A stretch of DNA of 64,000 bases from Mycobacteroides chelonae CCUG 47445 (GCF_001632805.1 NZ_CP007220.1:2914001-2978000), one strand, 5' to 3'. Shown: positions 1 to 7,450, numbered from the stretch's first letter. Made by a program: numbers and translations. Notes: a model not told the origin generated them from the letters alone.

Positions 1-311
1 CCGCTCTTGCCGGTGTGTATGGCGATAGAGGCGTTCGGCCACCGCTGCCACCATGCGGTGATCTGCTCGGCATCGGAGCTGGATTTGTCGGGCCATCCCC
101 TACCTACGTAGCTGCCGGGATTCTTCGGTCTAGCCGGGTTCACCGGTAACACCGCCAGACCCGCAGAGCCGTAAGCGCGGGCCGCGTCGGCAAGGGGCAG
201 TCCCGCCACGTCAGGCAAGGACCCCGCCGAGGCGGTCTGTGTGGCGGGCCTGCTAGTTTTGCGTCGGGTGAGTTTCTTGGTCTGGCCGTTGTCGGCGGAT
301 TGCGTTACCAT
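1..311 (-). CDS. Bifunctional DNA primase/polymerase, N-terminal part (partial, runs off left edge)
   Basis: The reverse strand is open from an ATG at 309-311 to the window edge, about 103 codons, and has no stop in view. After a basic Thr/Lys/Arg-rich leader of about 40 residues it reads AYGSAGLAVLPVNP, then GWPDKSSSDAEQI, then AWWQRWPNASIAIHTGKS. This order (alanine-rich helix, GxxVxPxxP, Trp-Trp-x-x-Trp-Pro, I-x-x-G) is the start of the prim-pol domain of archaeo-eukaryotic-type primase-polymerases found in plasmids, phages and satellites such as phiRv1/phiRv2. In the family the protein primes and extends DNA during element replication. The catalytic acidic residues and any helicase domain would lie left of the window. 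A weak AAAGG lies about 14 nt before the ATG. The family call rests on motif recognition by eye. Confidence 0.75.
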   Translation of the reverse strand, partial: MVTQSADNGQTKKLTRRKTSRPATQTASAGSLPDVAGLPLADAARAYGSAGLAVLPVNPARPKNPGSYVGRGWPDKSSSDAEQITAWWQRWPNASIAIHTGKS

Positions 312-338
312 GGATTCTGGTATGCCTTTCAAATACCT

Positions 339-390
339 AACAGAGCCATCCTCAACAAACCCCCCGTTGGCGAGGATGGCTCTGTTTTTT
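339..390 (+). terminator. Strong intrinsic terminator, + strand
   Basis: A perfect 15-bp inverted repeat (339-353 with 372-386) encloses an 18-nt loop and is followed by a run of six T (385-390). This is a textbook Rho-independent terminator on the + strand. On the - strand the exit side has no T-run. It sits between two leftward genes, so it has no obvious + strand gene to terminate; it may end an antisense or leader transcript, or shield the primase gene. Confidence 0.75.
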
Positions 391-433
391 GCGCACAATT
401 CGGATAGATTTTTGTTCGGTTAAATGGGCCGGA

Positions 434-1288
434 TCAACCAGCCGATAATCCCGACGAATATCCACCTGAAATTTGATACTTGGCTACGTAGTCGTCCCAG
501 CAGGACGAACAAACCTTGCAGAAAACCGCAAGCTCACTTAGTCGTGGAAAAGGGATCACGTGTACCGTTTGGCTAAACCGCCCGTTGCACCCCGGCGATA
601 ACGGCCAATCGCAACCGGGTCCAACATTACCGCCGTGAACGTTGCTGTTTTGTGCACCGATAATGGCGTAGTTCATTAACTCTCGAACGATATCTAAATC
701 GTCTTGTTTTTGAATGAGCCAGCGGTATTGTGGGTATTGCGCCACCAACGCATATCCGATCGCCGTTCTTACGTGTGGGTGATAATGTTCGTAATCGTCG
801 CGGTCACATTTTTCTATGATCTGATCGAAGGTCATCTTTCCCGCTATCAATGCACTTTTATCGTCCGCTTTTACCCGCTCAAGATTGAGATACTTTCCTG
901 TCGGCGGTACTAACTCACCACCCGACATAAAGTATTCTCTATGACTTTTTTCGACTGCCCTATCTACCATCGATGCAACAACACTATTGTCAGCGTGCTT
1001 TCCGTAGATGATTTGGGCGGGGGCGAAACGTGGAAATCTCCGTCCAAAATCCGCCGTGTAGTTCTTGATGAATCTATTTGTTTGTAGCGCCCCGTCGCTT
1101 GCGGCTGTCGTAGCCGGTGACGGAAACCATACAGATTTCAACGTGCGTAATTGGTAGGCTAGCTTGTCTGGGAATTCTAGCAACCCAGCTAGCTTCTCTA
1201 ACCGCCCTGGTGTCAGTACCCCATTCTTATACAGTCGCTGGTCCACTTTATTCGCCGCTGCAATGACGGCCTCATGTGTGATGCTCAT
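434..1288 (-). CDS. Hypothetical element protein with C-terminal Cys motifs
   Basis: A 284-residue protein that I do not recognise. The N-terminal half is polar and helical-looking; the middle holds an acidic/His stretch (DRDDYEHYHPHVRTA). The C-terminus has cysteines at about 226, 234, 257, 260 and 263, the last three as CxxCxxC, which could bind zinc. No signal peptide or membrane segment is seen. It lies upstream of the primase-polymerase on the same strand and downstream of another small unknown gene (33-bp gap), so the three probably form one leftward early transcript of the integrated element. Codon use is clearly lower in GC than the chromosomal genes to the right, in keeping with transfer. 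A DNA-binding or replication-accessory role is only a guess. Confidence 0.6.
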   Translation of the reverse strand: MSITHEAVIAAANKVDQRLYKNGVLTPGRLEKLAGLLEFPDKLAYQLRTLKSVWFPSPATTAASDGALQTNRFIKNYTADFGRRFPRFAPAQIIYGKHADNSVVASMVDRAVEKSHREYFMSGGELVPPTGKYLNLERVKADDKSALIAGKMTFDQIIEKCDRDDYEHYHPHVRTAIGYALVAQYPQYRWLIQKQDDLDIVRELMNYAIIGAQNSNVHGGNVGPGCDWPLSPGCNGRFSQTVHVIPFPRLSELAVFCKVCSSCWDDYVAKYQISGGYSSGLSAG

Positions 1289-1321
1289 TTCAGGTTGCCT
1301 TTCTAGTCGTTTGATTCGGGG

Positions 1322-1618
1322 TTATCCGGCTTGTGTCAGATGACGGTATTTCTTCGCGAGCGCCCACTTTGCAATGTCATGAGGACTCGCCAACGCTGCG
1401 CCACTTACTAACGCAGTGGGGATTTCGCGATCATCAAATGCACGGAAGACTGCGCCATTCTTGTACGGGATTCCCAGTACGTCGTTGAGAAATGCGACGG
1501 CTGCGCGGCGATTATGCGTTGGCACATGCGAAAACCTCTGCGCGTCGAGCCAGATTTGATCCTCTGGCAGTAGATTCACATTATGTGGAGATAAAAGTGC
1601 CCCATTAGTCTTAGTCAT
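1322..1618 (-). CDS. Hypothetical small protein of the integrated element
   Basis: A 98-residue protein with no family I can name. It is soluble-looking, with a central segment (NRRAAVAFLNDVLGIPYKNG) and an Ala-rich C-terminal helix ending KWALAKKYRHLTQAG. It is the first gene of the leftward group in the element and lies next to the 527-bp divergent intergenic region that separates it from the rightward capsid-like gene, a position often used by early regulators or replication factors. The ribosome binding site is weak (GAAAG about 8 nt before the ATG). AT-richer codon use matches its neighbours in the element. It is a real gene by length, position and composition; function unknown. Confidence 0.5.
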   Translation of the reverse strand: MTKTNGALLSPHNVNLLPEDQIWLDAQRFSHVPTHNRRAAVAFLNDVLGIPYKNGAVFRAFDDREIPTALVSGAALASPHDIAKWALAKKYRHLTQAG

Positions 1619-2145
1619 AATTGGCTTTCATTCCTATGAGATAAATAACCCGAGGAAGGCTCGGGTACTACTGTCATTCCCAACGCTAGCGACCCGACTA
1701 TCGTCACGCAATAGCTAACCAGGAAATAGCCTTGACAGAACTTGCGCCACCTTCCAATAGGGCAATAACCCCAGTTCAGGGAGCAGATAAGAAGCTATTT
1801 AAGTTCTTGTTCGCTCCCCGAAGCGATTGGGGTCGCTATTTATAGGGAAATCAATTGCCGAATCGCTGCCTAGTTTTCTTTTTTGGGAAATACCGAGAAG
1901 ATAGTCCCTGGCGACACGCCACGTACAACCCTCTCAAGTCGTCAATATTCCGCGATACCTCGCACAACCACCACTAGCCCTGTCGTATATGTAAGGAATA
2001 GTTTCCCATCTAGAAATATGCCTGCTCAGATATTTATCCGTGCCGTTGGAATCCGGCATTCTCGGCGTACTCTGAGGTCAACGGAACCGCGCGTATGTTC
2101 AATTACGCGATGGAAAATCGTAAAGAATGATTTGAGGTTTTTAAA
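1619..2145. other. Divergent intergenic region with large hairpins (promoter/origin candidate)
   Basis: This 527-bp stretch has no convincing gene. It contains a perfect 7-bp hairpin with a 5-nt loop (1648-1666) and an imperfect 15-bp inverted repeat (1779-1793 with 1804-1818, three mismatches, 10-nt AT-rich loop), followed by a CCCC/GGGG mini-repeat (1816-1832). It separates leftward replication-type genes from the rightward capsid-like gene, so it should hold divergent promoters. Structured DNA next to a primase module also makes it an origin candidate. A 117-codon frame across its right half overlaps the capsid start and looks spurious. Confidence 0.4.
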
Positions 2146-3264
2146 ATGGCTCGTCAAGGTATTCAATCTGGTGGTGACGTACTCGTTAATTCCCTTGCAG
2201 ATGGCACAGATATTAATGCTGTCTGGGAAGAATTAATTACTGCATTTTCGCTCTACAATGAGGAACGCACAACCATCGCGTCATTGCTATCGTTTAAAAC
2301 GACCAATGCATCCGACGTAGTCCCGCAGAGTATCGGCAGCTCTTCTTTTGAGCGTGCGACAGAGCATGGTTTACCGAAATCTGCCGGTACCCCCGCTGAC
2401 GCGCTGCTTCTGGGCTACACCTTTGACGACTACGACCTGCGCACCGCGTTCACGTGGAAATTCCTGCGCAGCGCCGACCGTCGCCAAGTCGATGCGGTAA
2501 TCAACGGCGTGATGGAGTCCGACAACAAACTAGTCACCGGGACGATCCTTCGTCGCCTATTCGACCCCACCGAAGGCACACAAGAGTTCGGCGCGCGCGT
2601 GTTCGGTTTGTACACCGGCACTGACGGCGTAACTCCCCCACCGTATTTGGGGAATCAGTTCCCCAGCAATACCAACCACTATCTGCCGACGCAGAACGCC
2701 ACCATTGATTCGCAGGACATTGAGGACGCCCTCAACCTGATTCGCGTCAAGGGGTACGGTCTAGATTCGTCGTCTCAGCTGCTAATAATCGCCAATCCTG
2801 TTGAATCAGAACTGATTCAGACTTGGCGCCAGGGCGTCGAGTCACGTTCCGGAGGGCCACTTGCTCGTCACTCGTTTATTCCATCTGTGAAAGCCCCGCC
2901 CTACCTCCAGCCGGAGAATATCGTCGGCCAGCCTATTTCTGGTGAGTACTACGGTCGTGAGGTACTTGGTTCGTACGGCCCCGCCTGGCTGCTCGAAACC
3001 TCCTTCGTGCCAGCGGGATACGTCGCTATTGTCGCTTCCGGTGGCCCAAACTCCGAGCGCAACGTGGTTGGCATGCGAGAGCTGCCGAACACCGCTTATC
3101 AGGGGTTGCGAACCATCCCCGGCAATTTCGCCGGCTATCCGCTCATTGATGCGTTCTACCAGCGCAGTTTCGGTGTCGGTGTGCGTCAACGTGGCGCGGC
3201 AGTGTGTTTGCAGGTGACCGCTGGCAGCACCTACACCGCACCGACCGCGCTCATTCCGGTCTAG
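2146..3264 (+). CDS. Phage major capsid-like protein
   Basis: A 372-residue soluble protein preceded by a good ribosome binding site (GAGG, 9 nt before the ATG). The N-terminal region (AVWEELITAFSLYNEERTTI) is followed by a helical part and a long beta-rich C-terminal half. It contains ADRRQVDAVINGVMESDN, a GxxxxxSSQLLIIANPVESE-type turn, and a Gly-rich C-terminal segment ending in a Thr/Ala-rich tail. The overall pattern is that of HK97-fold major capsid proteins of actinobacterial phages and phage-like elements: N-arm, long helix, then A-domain 'LLIIANP' strand. I have not confirmed it by alignment. It heads a three-gene rightward operon. No terminase, portal or protease gene lies beside it, which fits a satellite that packages with helper help or a decayed prophage. 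An encapsulin-like shell is an alternative. Confidence 0.6.
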   Translation: MARQGIQSGGDVLVNSLADGTDINAVWEELITAFSLYNEERTTIASLLSFKTTNASDVVPQSIGSSSFERATEHGLPKSAGTPADALLLGYTFDDYDLRTAFTWKFLRSADRRQVDAVINGVMESDNKLVTGTILRRLFDPTEGTQEFGARVFGLYTGTDGVTPPPYLGNQFPSNTNHYLPTQNATIDSQDIEDALNLIRVKGYGLDSSSQLLIIANPVESELIQTWRQGVESRSGGPLARHSFIPSVKAPPYLQPENIVGQPISGEYYGREVLGSYGPAWLLETSFVPAGYVAIVASGGPNSERNVVGMRELPNTAYQGLRTIPGNFAGYPLIDAFYQRSFGVGVRQRGAAVCLQVTAGSTYTAPTALIPV

Positions 3265-3274
3265 GTGGTGCGTT

Positions 3275-3487
3275 GTGGCACAACATGATTCGGGATACGT
3301 GCCGGTGGACTACACCGGCCCCCTACCTACCGGGGTCATACCCGCCAAGGCGGGGTTGGCCAGTGAGTTCACCTACATGCCGGGGGAATGTCCCAGGCGC
3401 TCTCCTGGTCGCTCGCCAGCGACCACCGACCGCACCGGCATTGCAGACGGCCCGCCCGGTCTGTACCCCGACAACGCTCCACGATGA
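3275..3487 (+). CDS. Small phage-type hypothetical protein
   Basis: A 70-residue Pro/Gly-rich protein starting at a GTG, 11 nt after the stop of the capsid-like gene, and ending in an ATGA overlap with the next gene (3484-3487). The sequence begins AQHDSGYVPVDYTGPLPTG and has no membrane or enzymatic motif. Tight spacing on both sides and shared strand indicate translational coupling in a small structural-gene operon. In tailed phages such small genes after the capsid often encode head decoration or head-tail connector parts; that is only positional inference. I do not recognise the family. Confidence 0.5.
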   Translation: MAQHDSGYVPVDYTGPLPTGVIPAKAGLASEFTYMPGECPRRSPGRSPATTDRTGIADGPPGLYPDNAPR

Positions 3488-3798
3488 CAGGACCGGCCAT
3501 GAAGCGACGCACGTACAAACGGGATCGGATAGGCCGATTCGCCAGCGCAGGCACAAAGGTGACCGGTGCAGCTCTCGGGGCTGGGATTGGTGTGGCTGTG
3601 GGGTCTAAGACGGCCCGGTCGGCGGTGCGTAAGGCCACCGTTCCCGGCTCGGTGAATGTCAATCGCACCCTGAGCAAGAGCCGGGCCGGGGTGTCAGCGT
3701 CGGCGGCGTACGCGGTAGGAGGTATCCGGATCGATCTAGCCGGTAGCGCCACGATCACGCGCCCTACGCCGACTGCTGGCCGAAAGCGTGCTCGGTAG
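3484..3798 (+). CDS. Small basic phage-type protein
   Basis: A 104-residue protein whose ATG (3484-3486) overlaps the previous stop by the ATGA arrangement; a longer in-frame extension upstream is ignored for that reason. It begins MTGPAMKRRTYKRDRIGRFA, and the Lys/Arg-rich 'RDRxGRFAS' start is seen in many phage and satellite proteins. It continues with a Gly/Ala-rich low-complexity segment (GAALGAGIGVAVGS) that could be a membrane-active or structural helix, and ends GRKRAR. High net positive charge suggests DNA or capsid-interior contact. It is the last gene of the capsid operon and ends 28 nt before a bidirectional hairpin. Function unknown. Confidence 0.5.
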   Translation: MTGPAMKRRTYKRDRIGRFASAGTKVTGAALGAGIGVAVGSKTARSAVRKATVPGSVNVNRTLSKSRAGVSASAAYAVGGIRIDLAGSATITRPTPTAGRKRAR

Positions 3799-3826
3799 AG
3801 GGATGCCCTTCTCTATCGGACACCCG

Positions 3827-3888
3827 CGTCGCCGGGTCGAGCATTAAGCGGAGTCCTCCGCCTCCGACTGTGCTCCCCGGCGACGTTT
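3827..3888. terminator. Bidirectional hairpin between convergent genes
   Basis: A 10-bp perfect inverted repeat (3827-3836 with 3876-3885) encloses a second nested hairpin (GCGGAG/CTCCGC around 3847-3860) and is followed by TTT on the + strand. It lies between the end of the rightward capsid operon and the end of the leftward toxin-immunity operon, where a shared terminator is expected. Confidence 0.6.
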
Positions 3889-3897
3889 CACATTCCG

Positions 3898-4398
3898 CTA
3901 ATTCGCGAAGGAAACAGGCGTCCAGTGCGCCATAAATTGAATGAAGTCCAAGTCGAGCGTACGTGATTGTAACGGGTGTGCCGGACATTGTTCTTCCACG
4001 TTTAACTCTAGACGCCATACTCTATGTTCTTTTGTGAGTCCTGCAATTATTTTTGTGCCCTGCTCACCTTTATCGTCCACTGATTTAAGGACATATTGAC
4101 ACCCTGCGGCTGGCATGGCTGCCCGCACGGTCTCGTCTTGTTGCCTCTGCGCGGCTATTTCTCTTGCGTCCGTCGTGTTGTTTCCGCGCACCACATAAAC
4201 CTTTGATACGTCATGTGTGTTCAGGCCATCGACTATTAGTCGCGCCTTTTTCTGTTGCTGATCGGCAGGGAACGTTTTCAGAGAAGTTGGGTCATCCTCA
4301 GGAATGAAAAAGAAAAAGATGACCGCACCCACCACGACTGAAAGGATGATCGCGGCCAATGCGCCTAGTGCCCATCGCAGCTTACGTGTTTTGTTCAA
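3898..4398 (-). CDS. Membrane-anchored immunity protein candidate
   Basis: A 166-residue protein with one N-terminal transmembrane helix (about residues 9-32, ALGALAAIILSVVVGAVIFF) after a short basic cytoplasmic end, then a soluble domain of about 130 residues predicted outside the membrane. The start is a TTG at 4396-4398, only 2 nt after the stop of the toxin gene, so the two are co-translated. Gene order (WXG-like partner, toxin, then this gene) is the standard order of mycobacterial polymorphic toxin-immunity cassettes carried by prophages. An outward-facing immunity domain is what one expects against an amidase acting on the cell wall. I do not recognise the domain itself; the role is inferred from position and topology. 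Confidence 0.65.
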   Translation of the reverse strand: MNKTRKLRWALGALAAIILSVVVGAVIFFFFIPEDDPTSLKTFPADQQQKKARLIVDGLNTHDVSKVYVVRGNNTTDAREIAAQRQQDETVRAAMPAAGCQYVLKSVDDKGEQGTKIIAGLTKEHRVWRLELNVEEQCPAHPLQSRTLDLDFIQFMAHWTPVSFAN

Positions 4399-4400
4399 TT

Positions 4401-5582
4401 CTATTCACCCGGATATTTCACGTGTACAAATTCGACTTGTGCAGGCCCGCCCCAAAAATCATCGGTATTCGGCCACCAATCATCGTGAACATTCCTCGGG
4501 TCGGCATGTTGATCAACCACATCGACACCGTTCATATTGCCCACGTACATTGCAACGTGATCAATTTTCCCCTCGTTGGTTCTGTAGTAAATCAAATCGC
4601 CCGGAGTCAAGCCAGCTTTAGAGGGAGCCAACGGGTCATACCCGGTTGGCCCCGGAGTTGGTACGACACCTTTTGTTTCTCCCAGTCCTGAATGCTGAGT
4701 GAAATAGTCGTGGTTCGCGGCCGCGTTGTACCAAGTCTCAGACTCGACATTTTTGGGATTTAAAGTGTTGTTATTGTAGTACCAATCATCAGGGTCGCCG
4801 TGATGCCAATCGTCCAAGCCGTCCCCAACGTCTTTAAATCCACCGGCTCTCAACGCTTGCGAAACGAAATTCGTGCAGTCTTGTTCATATTGCCGATAAT
4901 CGCCGTTATAGCCATCGGCGAAAGCCTCGGCGTAGATGATTGCCTTTTTCCGCTCTTCCGACAGCCCCGGAGGAAATTGCAAACCGCCCGGAATTCTGTC
5001 CTGACTGAATTTTTCGTTGCCTAGCATCTGCGCCCCACCGCCGGTGAGCTTGCGACCCTGCAACCCCGCAGCCTCGCCTTGGAGTTCACTCGCCACCTTC
5101 GCGGCGGTAGACGCCAAACCCTTTGCGTGCCAACGCATAAACTCGGTGAGTTGCTGCGCCTCGGCCTTGCGTGTGGCACGCTGGCTATCCGATCCGCCCT
5201 GGTGGGTGTCGGTGGCCCGCAAGTCCTCGGAGACGGCATACCCTTTGCCCTCGGCCTCCTGTATGGCGTTCATGGTGGCTTCTTTGGCTCCCCGGATGTC
5301 CCCGGCCCCACGGCGCGCGATGGACGCGCATTCCCGATAGATCGACGCCTGTACCCGCACTGTGTCTTGCGCCTCGCGCGCGTCGTCATACGCCGACGTG
5401 GCAGCCTTGCCGGTCCAATCAGTGCCACCCGGTGCGGAAATATTCGCTACATGCTGCGAAAAGGCCGTCTCAGATTGTCCCGCGGCCTTTTCCCACTGCG
5501 TAGCCGCGTCATCCAAATGAGTTGTGGACCAATTCAATATCTCAGATTTTGTCGGCATAGAAGCCGGGGCAATAGCCGCCAT
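4401..5582 (-). CDS. Polymorphic toxin: WXG/LXG-type N-terminus with C-terminal amidase domain
   Basis: A 393-residue protein. Residues 1-180 are alpha-helical and Ala/Gln/Glu-rich with a Trp-x-Gly turn (DWTGKAA, W56), the signature of type VII-secreted WXG/LXG proteins. Residues about 215-393 match the amidase_6 / NlpC-like papain-fold pattern: catalytic Cys in QDCTNFVSQALRAGG (C236), then PGDLIYYRTNEG, and a His in KIDHVAMYVG (H342) with a nearby candidate third residue. In the family such domains cut peptide or peptidoglycan bonds. The ATG overlaps the stop of the WXG-like gene by one base (TGATG), and a membrane immunity candidate follows directly. Inference: a secreted antibacterial toxin delivered through an ESX system and carried as cargo by the phage element. 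Target not shown. Confidence 0.75.
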   Translation of the reverse strand: MAAIAPASMPTKSEILNWSTTHLDDAATQWEKAAGQSETAFSQHVANISAPGGTDWTGKAATSAYDDAREAQDTVRVQASIYRECASIARRGAGDIRGAKEATMNAIQEAEGKGYAVSEDLRATDTHQGGSDSQRATRKAEAQQLTEFMRWHAKGLASTAAKVASELQGEAAGLQGRKLTGGGAQMLGNEKFSQDRIPGGLQFPPGLSEERKKAIIYAEAFADGYNGDYRQYEQDCTNFVSQALRAGGFKDVGDGLDDWHHGDPDDWYYNNNTLNPKNVESETWYNAAANHDYFTQHSGLGETKGVVPTPGPTGYDPLAPSKAGLTPGDLIYYRTNEGKIDHVAMYVGNMNGVDVVDQHADPRNVHDDWWPNTDDFWGGPAQVEFVHVKYPGE

Positions 5583-5860
5583 CAGGCCGACCCATTGATT
5601 TTGCCAGCGCTGCCCTTGTCGGTGTTCTCATACGCCGAGGCTTCCGAGGCCAGCGTTTGCGCACGTCCCGACAGATAGGCCGTGTGGTCGGCACGGGCGG
5701 CGTCAATGAGCGCTGAAACTGCTTGCACTGCACCTACAGTCGGATCGCTACTCGATCCACTAGCGGCGGCGCTTGGCCCAGCCAAGTCGGCGGCAAGACT
5801 TTCACTACGAGCCCCCGCCAGCCGTAGGCCGTCAGCATCGACGCTCAACCCGGACACCAC
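5582..5860 (-). CDS. Small WXG/ESAT-6-like partner protein
   Basis: A 92-residue helical protein beginning at one of two adjacent GTG codons (5858-5860 or 5855-5857), behind a GAGGGGG ribosome binding site; a longer open frame upstream lacks one. The sequence opens VSGLSVDADGLRLAGARSES and ends ASEASAYENTDKGSAGKING. Size, Ala/Ser richness, the 'D..GLR..A...E.LA' opening and the C-terminal 'Y..TD' resemble the PE/ESAT-6-like partner proteins that pair with larger LXG-type substrates. Its stop overlaps the toxin start (TGATG). A canonical Trp-x-Gly is not visible, so it belongs to the divergent partner class. Likely role: chaperone or secretion partner of the toxin. Confidence 0.7.
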   Translation of the reverse strand: MVSGLSVDADGLRLAGARSESLAADLAGPSAAASGSSSDPTVGAVQAVSALIDAARADHTAYLSGRAQTLASEASAYENTDKGSAGKINGSA

Positions 5861-5945
5861 GCACCCCCTCACGTTGATACAGCGGCCCAAACCGCTGCTA
5901 GAGCGACTATACGCGGTAGCCGGTGAACGATGCGCGCGAGATGTT

Positions 5946-6863
5946 CTACGAATCTGGTTCATCCTGGGAACGCGCTGCGCTCCGCGCTTGTGCCTCGCGG
6001 ATGCGTTGCATTGTCTTCGTGTTCTGCTCACGCACTCTCTGGCGATGGTCGATCCAGTATTGACGTTCGCCGTCAGCATCAGACGGATAGACCCAAATAC
6101 CTTTATGCTCCTGGGAGAAATTGCCGAGAGTATCGGCAATTTTCTTGATTTGTTCAGTCTGTTTGGTTATTCGTTTCGTTAGGTCGTGCACACCGAGCGT
6201 CTCAATAAATTGAGTATCCCTTAACATATCAAAATCGAGCACCGAGGGCATCTCGTATTTTCGATGATGACTATCTTCGTACCGAACAACTACCTCGTGT
6301 CGTGATACTAGTTCCAATTCTCGAAACTCAATAGGCGCCAATAAACGTCGTTCGTACTTCTGTCGAAGATCCTTTATGTATTTTTCGCGCTGAACCGCGT
6401 AATCCCAAAGTGTGCGCACCTCTTGACCTGGCGCTAAAGTTTTGATCTCGCGGAATTGAATCGAAGTAGGCCTTTCCCCTTCATAATCCGGAGATTGACG
6501 AATTTCAGGATTGACATCTACGACTACATTGTATGCGGGTGTCGTGCCGAAATTTCGTATGACAATATCGAGAAATTGCATATGGTGAGGAGTCGATTCG
6601 GTGTAAGCCACAACGTTCGGCTGAGCCTGCTCCTCACGTGTCTGTCGCGCGACCTTGACCTGGCCATACGCAACGAACGCCGCAATGATCGCCACCGCAA
6701 ATGTCGCCCACGCTGCGATGGCTGACCATGCTCCAGATGTGAGCAGTACCGCGCGGTACCACAACCCGCATCCCCAGCCCGTCATCCATAGTGCTATCGC
6801 AACGACCAGCCCTGTGGTCGTTGCTCCTATGGTTCGTCGCCCGATCTTGCAATCTCGTGCCAT
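5946..6863 (-). CDS. Membrane protein with two N-terminal helices, function unknown
   Basis: A 305-residue protein; the ATG at 6861-6863 is preferred because GGGG lies just before it (an upstream ATG at 6887 is possible). Two hydrophobic helices (about residues 15-35 and 42-65, the second SAIAAWATFAVAIIAAFVAY) precede a cytoplasmic domain of about 230 residues containing PNVVAYTESTPHHMQFLDIV and IVIRNFGTTPAYNV, a beta-sandwich pattern common to unnamed actinobacterial and phage membrane proteins, plus a charged coiled-coil-like C-terminus. It lies between the excisionase-like gene and the toxin cassette, all on the - strand, and shares their AT-leaning codons. Phage-defence or superinfection exclusion would suit such a gene, but this is speculation. 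Confidence 0.55.
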   Translation of the reverse strand: MARDCKIGRRTIGATTTGLVVAIALWMTGWGCGLWYRAVLLTSGAWSAIAAWATFAVAIIAAFVAYGQVKVARQTREEQAQPNVVAYTESTPHHMQFLDIVIRNFGTTPAYNVVVDVNPEIRQSPDYEGERPTSIQFREIKTLAPGQEVRTLWDYAVQREKYIKDLRQKYERRLLAPIEFRELELVSRHEVVVRYEDSHHRKYEMPSVLDFDMLRDTQFIETLGVHDLTKRITKQTEQIKKIADTLGNFSQEHKGIWVYPSDADGERQYWIDHRQRVREQNTKTMQRIREAQARSAARSQDEPDS

Positions 6864-6949
6864 AGATCCCCCTCTGCCGGAAGCCAACTCACGTGAGCCA
6901 TGATCGTACGCGGCATGGATGACGCTACTGAAGGAAATCGCCGAAATTA

Positions 6950-7129
6950 TCAGCGGCCAAGACTCTTGATAATCTCGTCTAATTCCATTCTGTCAAATTT
7001 CAACAGCCGCGTTCCGACGCGATGTGCGGGGATTATCTTCTTTGTGACGTAGCTCCGAAGGGTGTTCTTGGATACGCCGATATATTCGGCAGCTTCGGCG
7101 GTAGATAAATACCGTGTGGGAATAGACAT
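6950..7129 (-). CDS. Excisionase / MerR-type helix-turn-helix protein
   Basis: A 59-residue protein, start ATG 7127-7129 behind AAAGG; a longer frame to 7192 lacks support. The sequence RYLSTAEAAEYIGVSKNTLR is the winged helix-turn-helix of the excisionase/MerR-like family, followed by IIPAHRVGTRLLKFDRMELD, the wing. Members bind DNA and act as recombination directionality factors of integrated phages and satellites (for example the small HTH proteins of phiRv1/phiRv2) or as regulators. It lies about 320 bp from the 3' end of tRNA-Val(CAC), the probable integration site. No integrase gene is visible; it must be beyond the left edge or lost. Confidence 0.75.
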   Translation of the reverse strand: MSIPTRYLSTAEAAEYIGVSKNTLRSYVTKKIIPAHRVGTRLLKFDRMELDEIIKSLGR

Positions 7130-7450
7130 AAAACGAAACCTTTTTATTCTCAGCGCACCGCGCCCTGGTGCATGGGTTCCGTTTCCCACCAATGAGATTA
7201 ACGTAATTGGTGCCTAAAGGCCATTAATGGGCTTCGATGTGACGCGCCTCTCCCCTACTGCGCTAGCCGAGCCGCGTTGGTGCCTTCTGGCACCCGTTGG
7301 CGGAGCGATGCAACCCGGACGACGCCAGGGCGGGTGTAGGTGAAGGATGCGTCGGCAGCAACCCCAGCAAAGAACCCGACATAGCCCCTGGATAGCCCAA
7401 AAGGGTCAGGAATGTGGGTGATTAGCCCTCTGATCTGCGAAGACAAGGAG
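7130..7450. other. Intergenic region between excisionase gene and tRNA-Val (att-proximal)
   Basis: No convincing gene in 321 bp. A 63-codon reverse frame (7255-7446) begins close to the tRNA and has no clear ribosome binding site. Visible structure: the 9-mer TTGGTGCCT occurs twice in direct orientation (7207-7215 and 7277-7285), and a perfect 6-bp hairpin with TTCT loop sits at 7279-7294. Such repeats beside a tRNA integration site could be arm-type recombinase or Xis sites. The tRNA 3' half itself is the likely crossover core, but the other att copy would be outside the window. Confidence 0.4.

Noticed and set aside
1883..2236. 117-codon + frame upstream of the capsid-like gene
   Set aside because: Overlaps the capsid start by 91 bp, has weak start context and no domain pattern.
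7255..7446. 63-codon reverse frame between excisionase gene and tRNA-Val
   Set aside because: No ribosome binding site and no recognised family; may be a remnant but not supportable.
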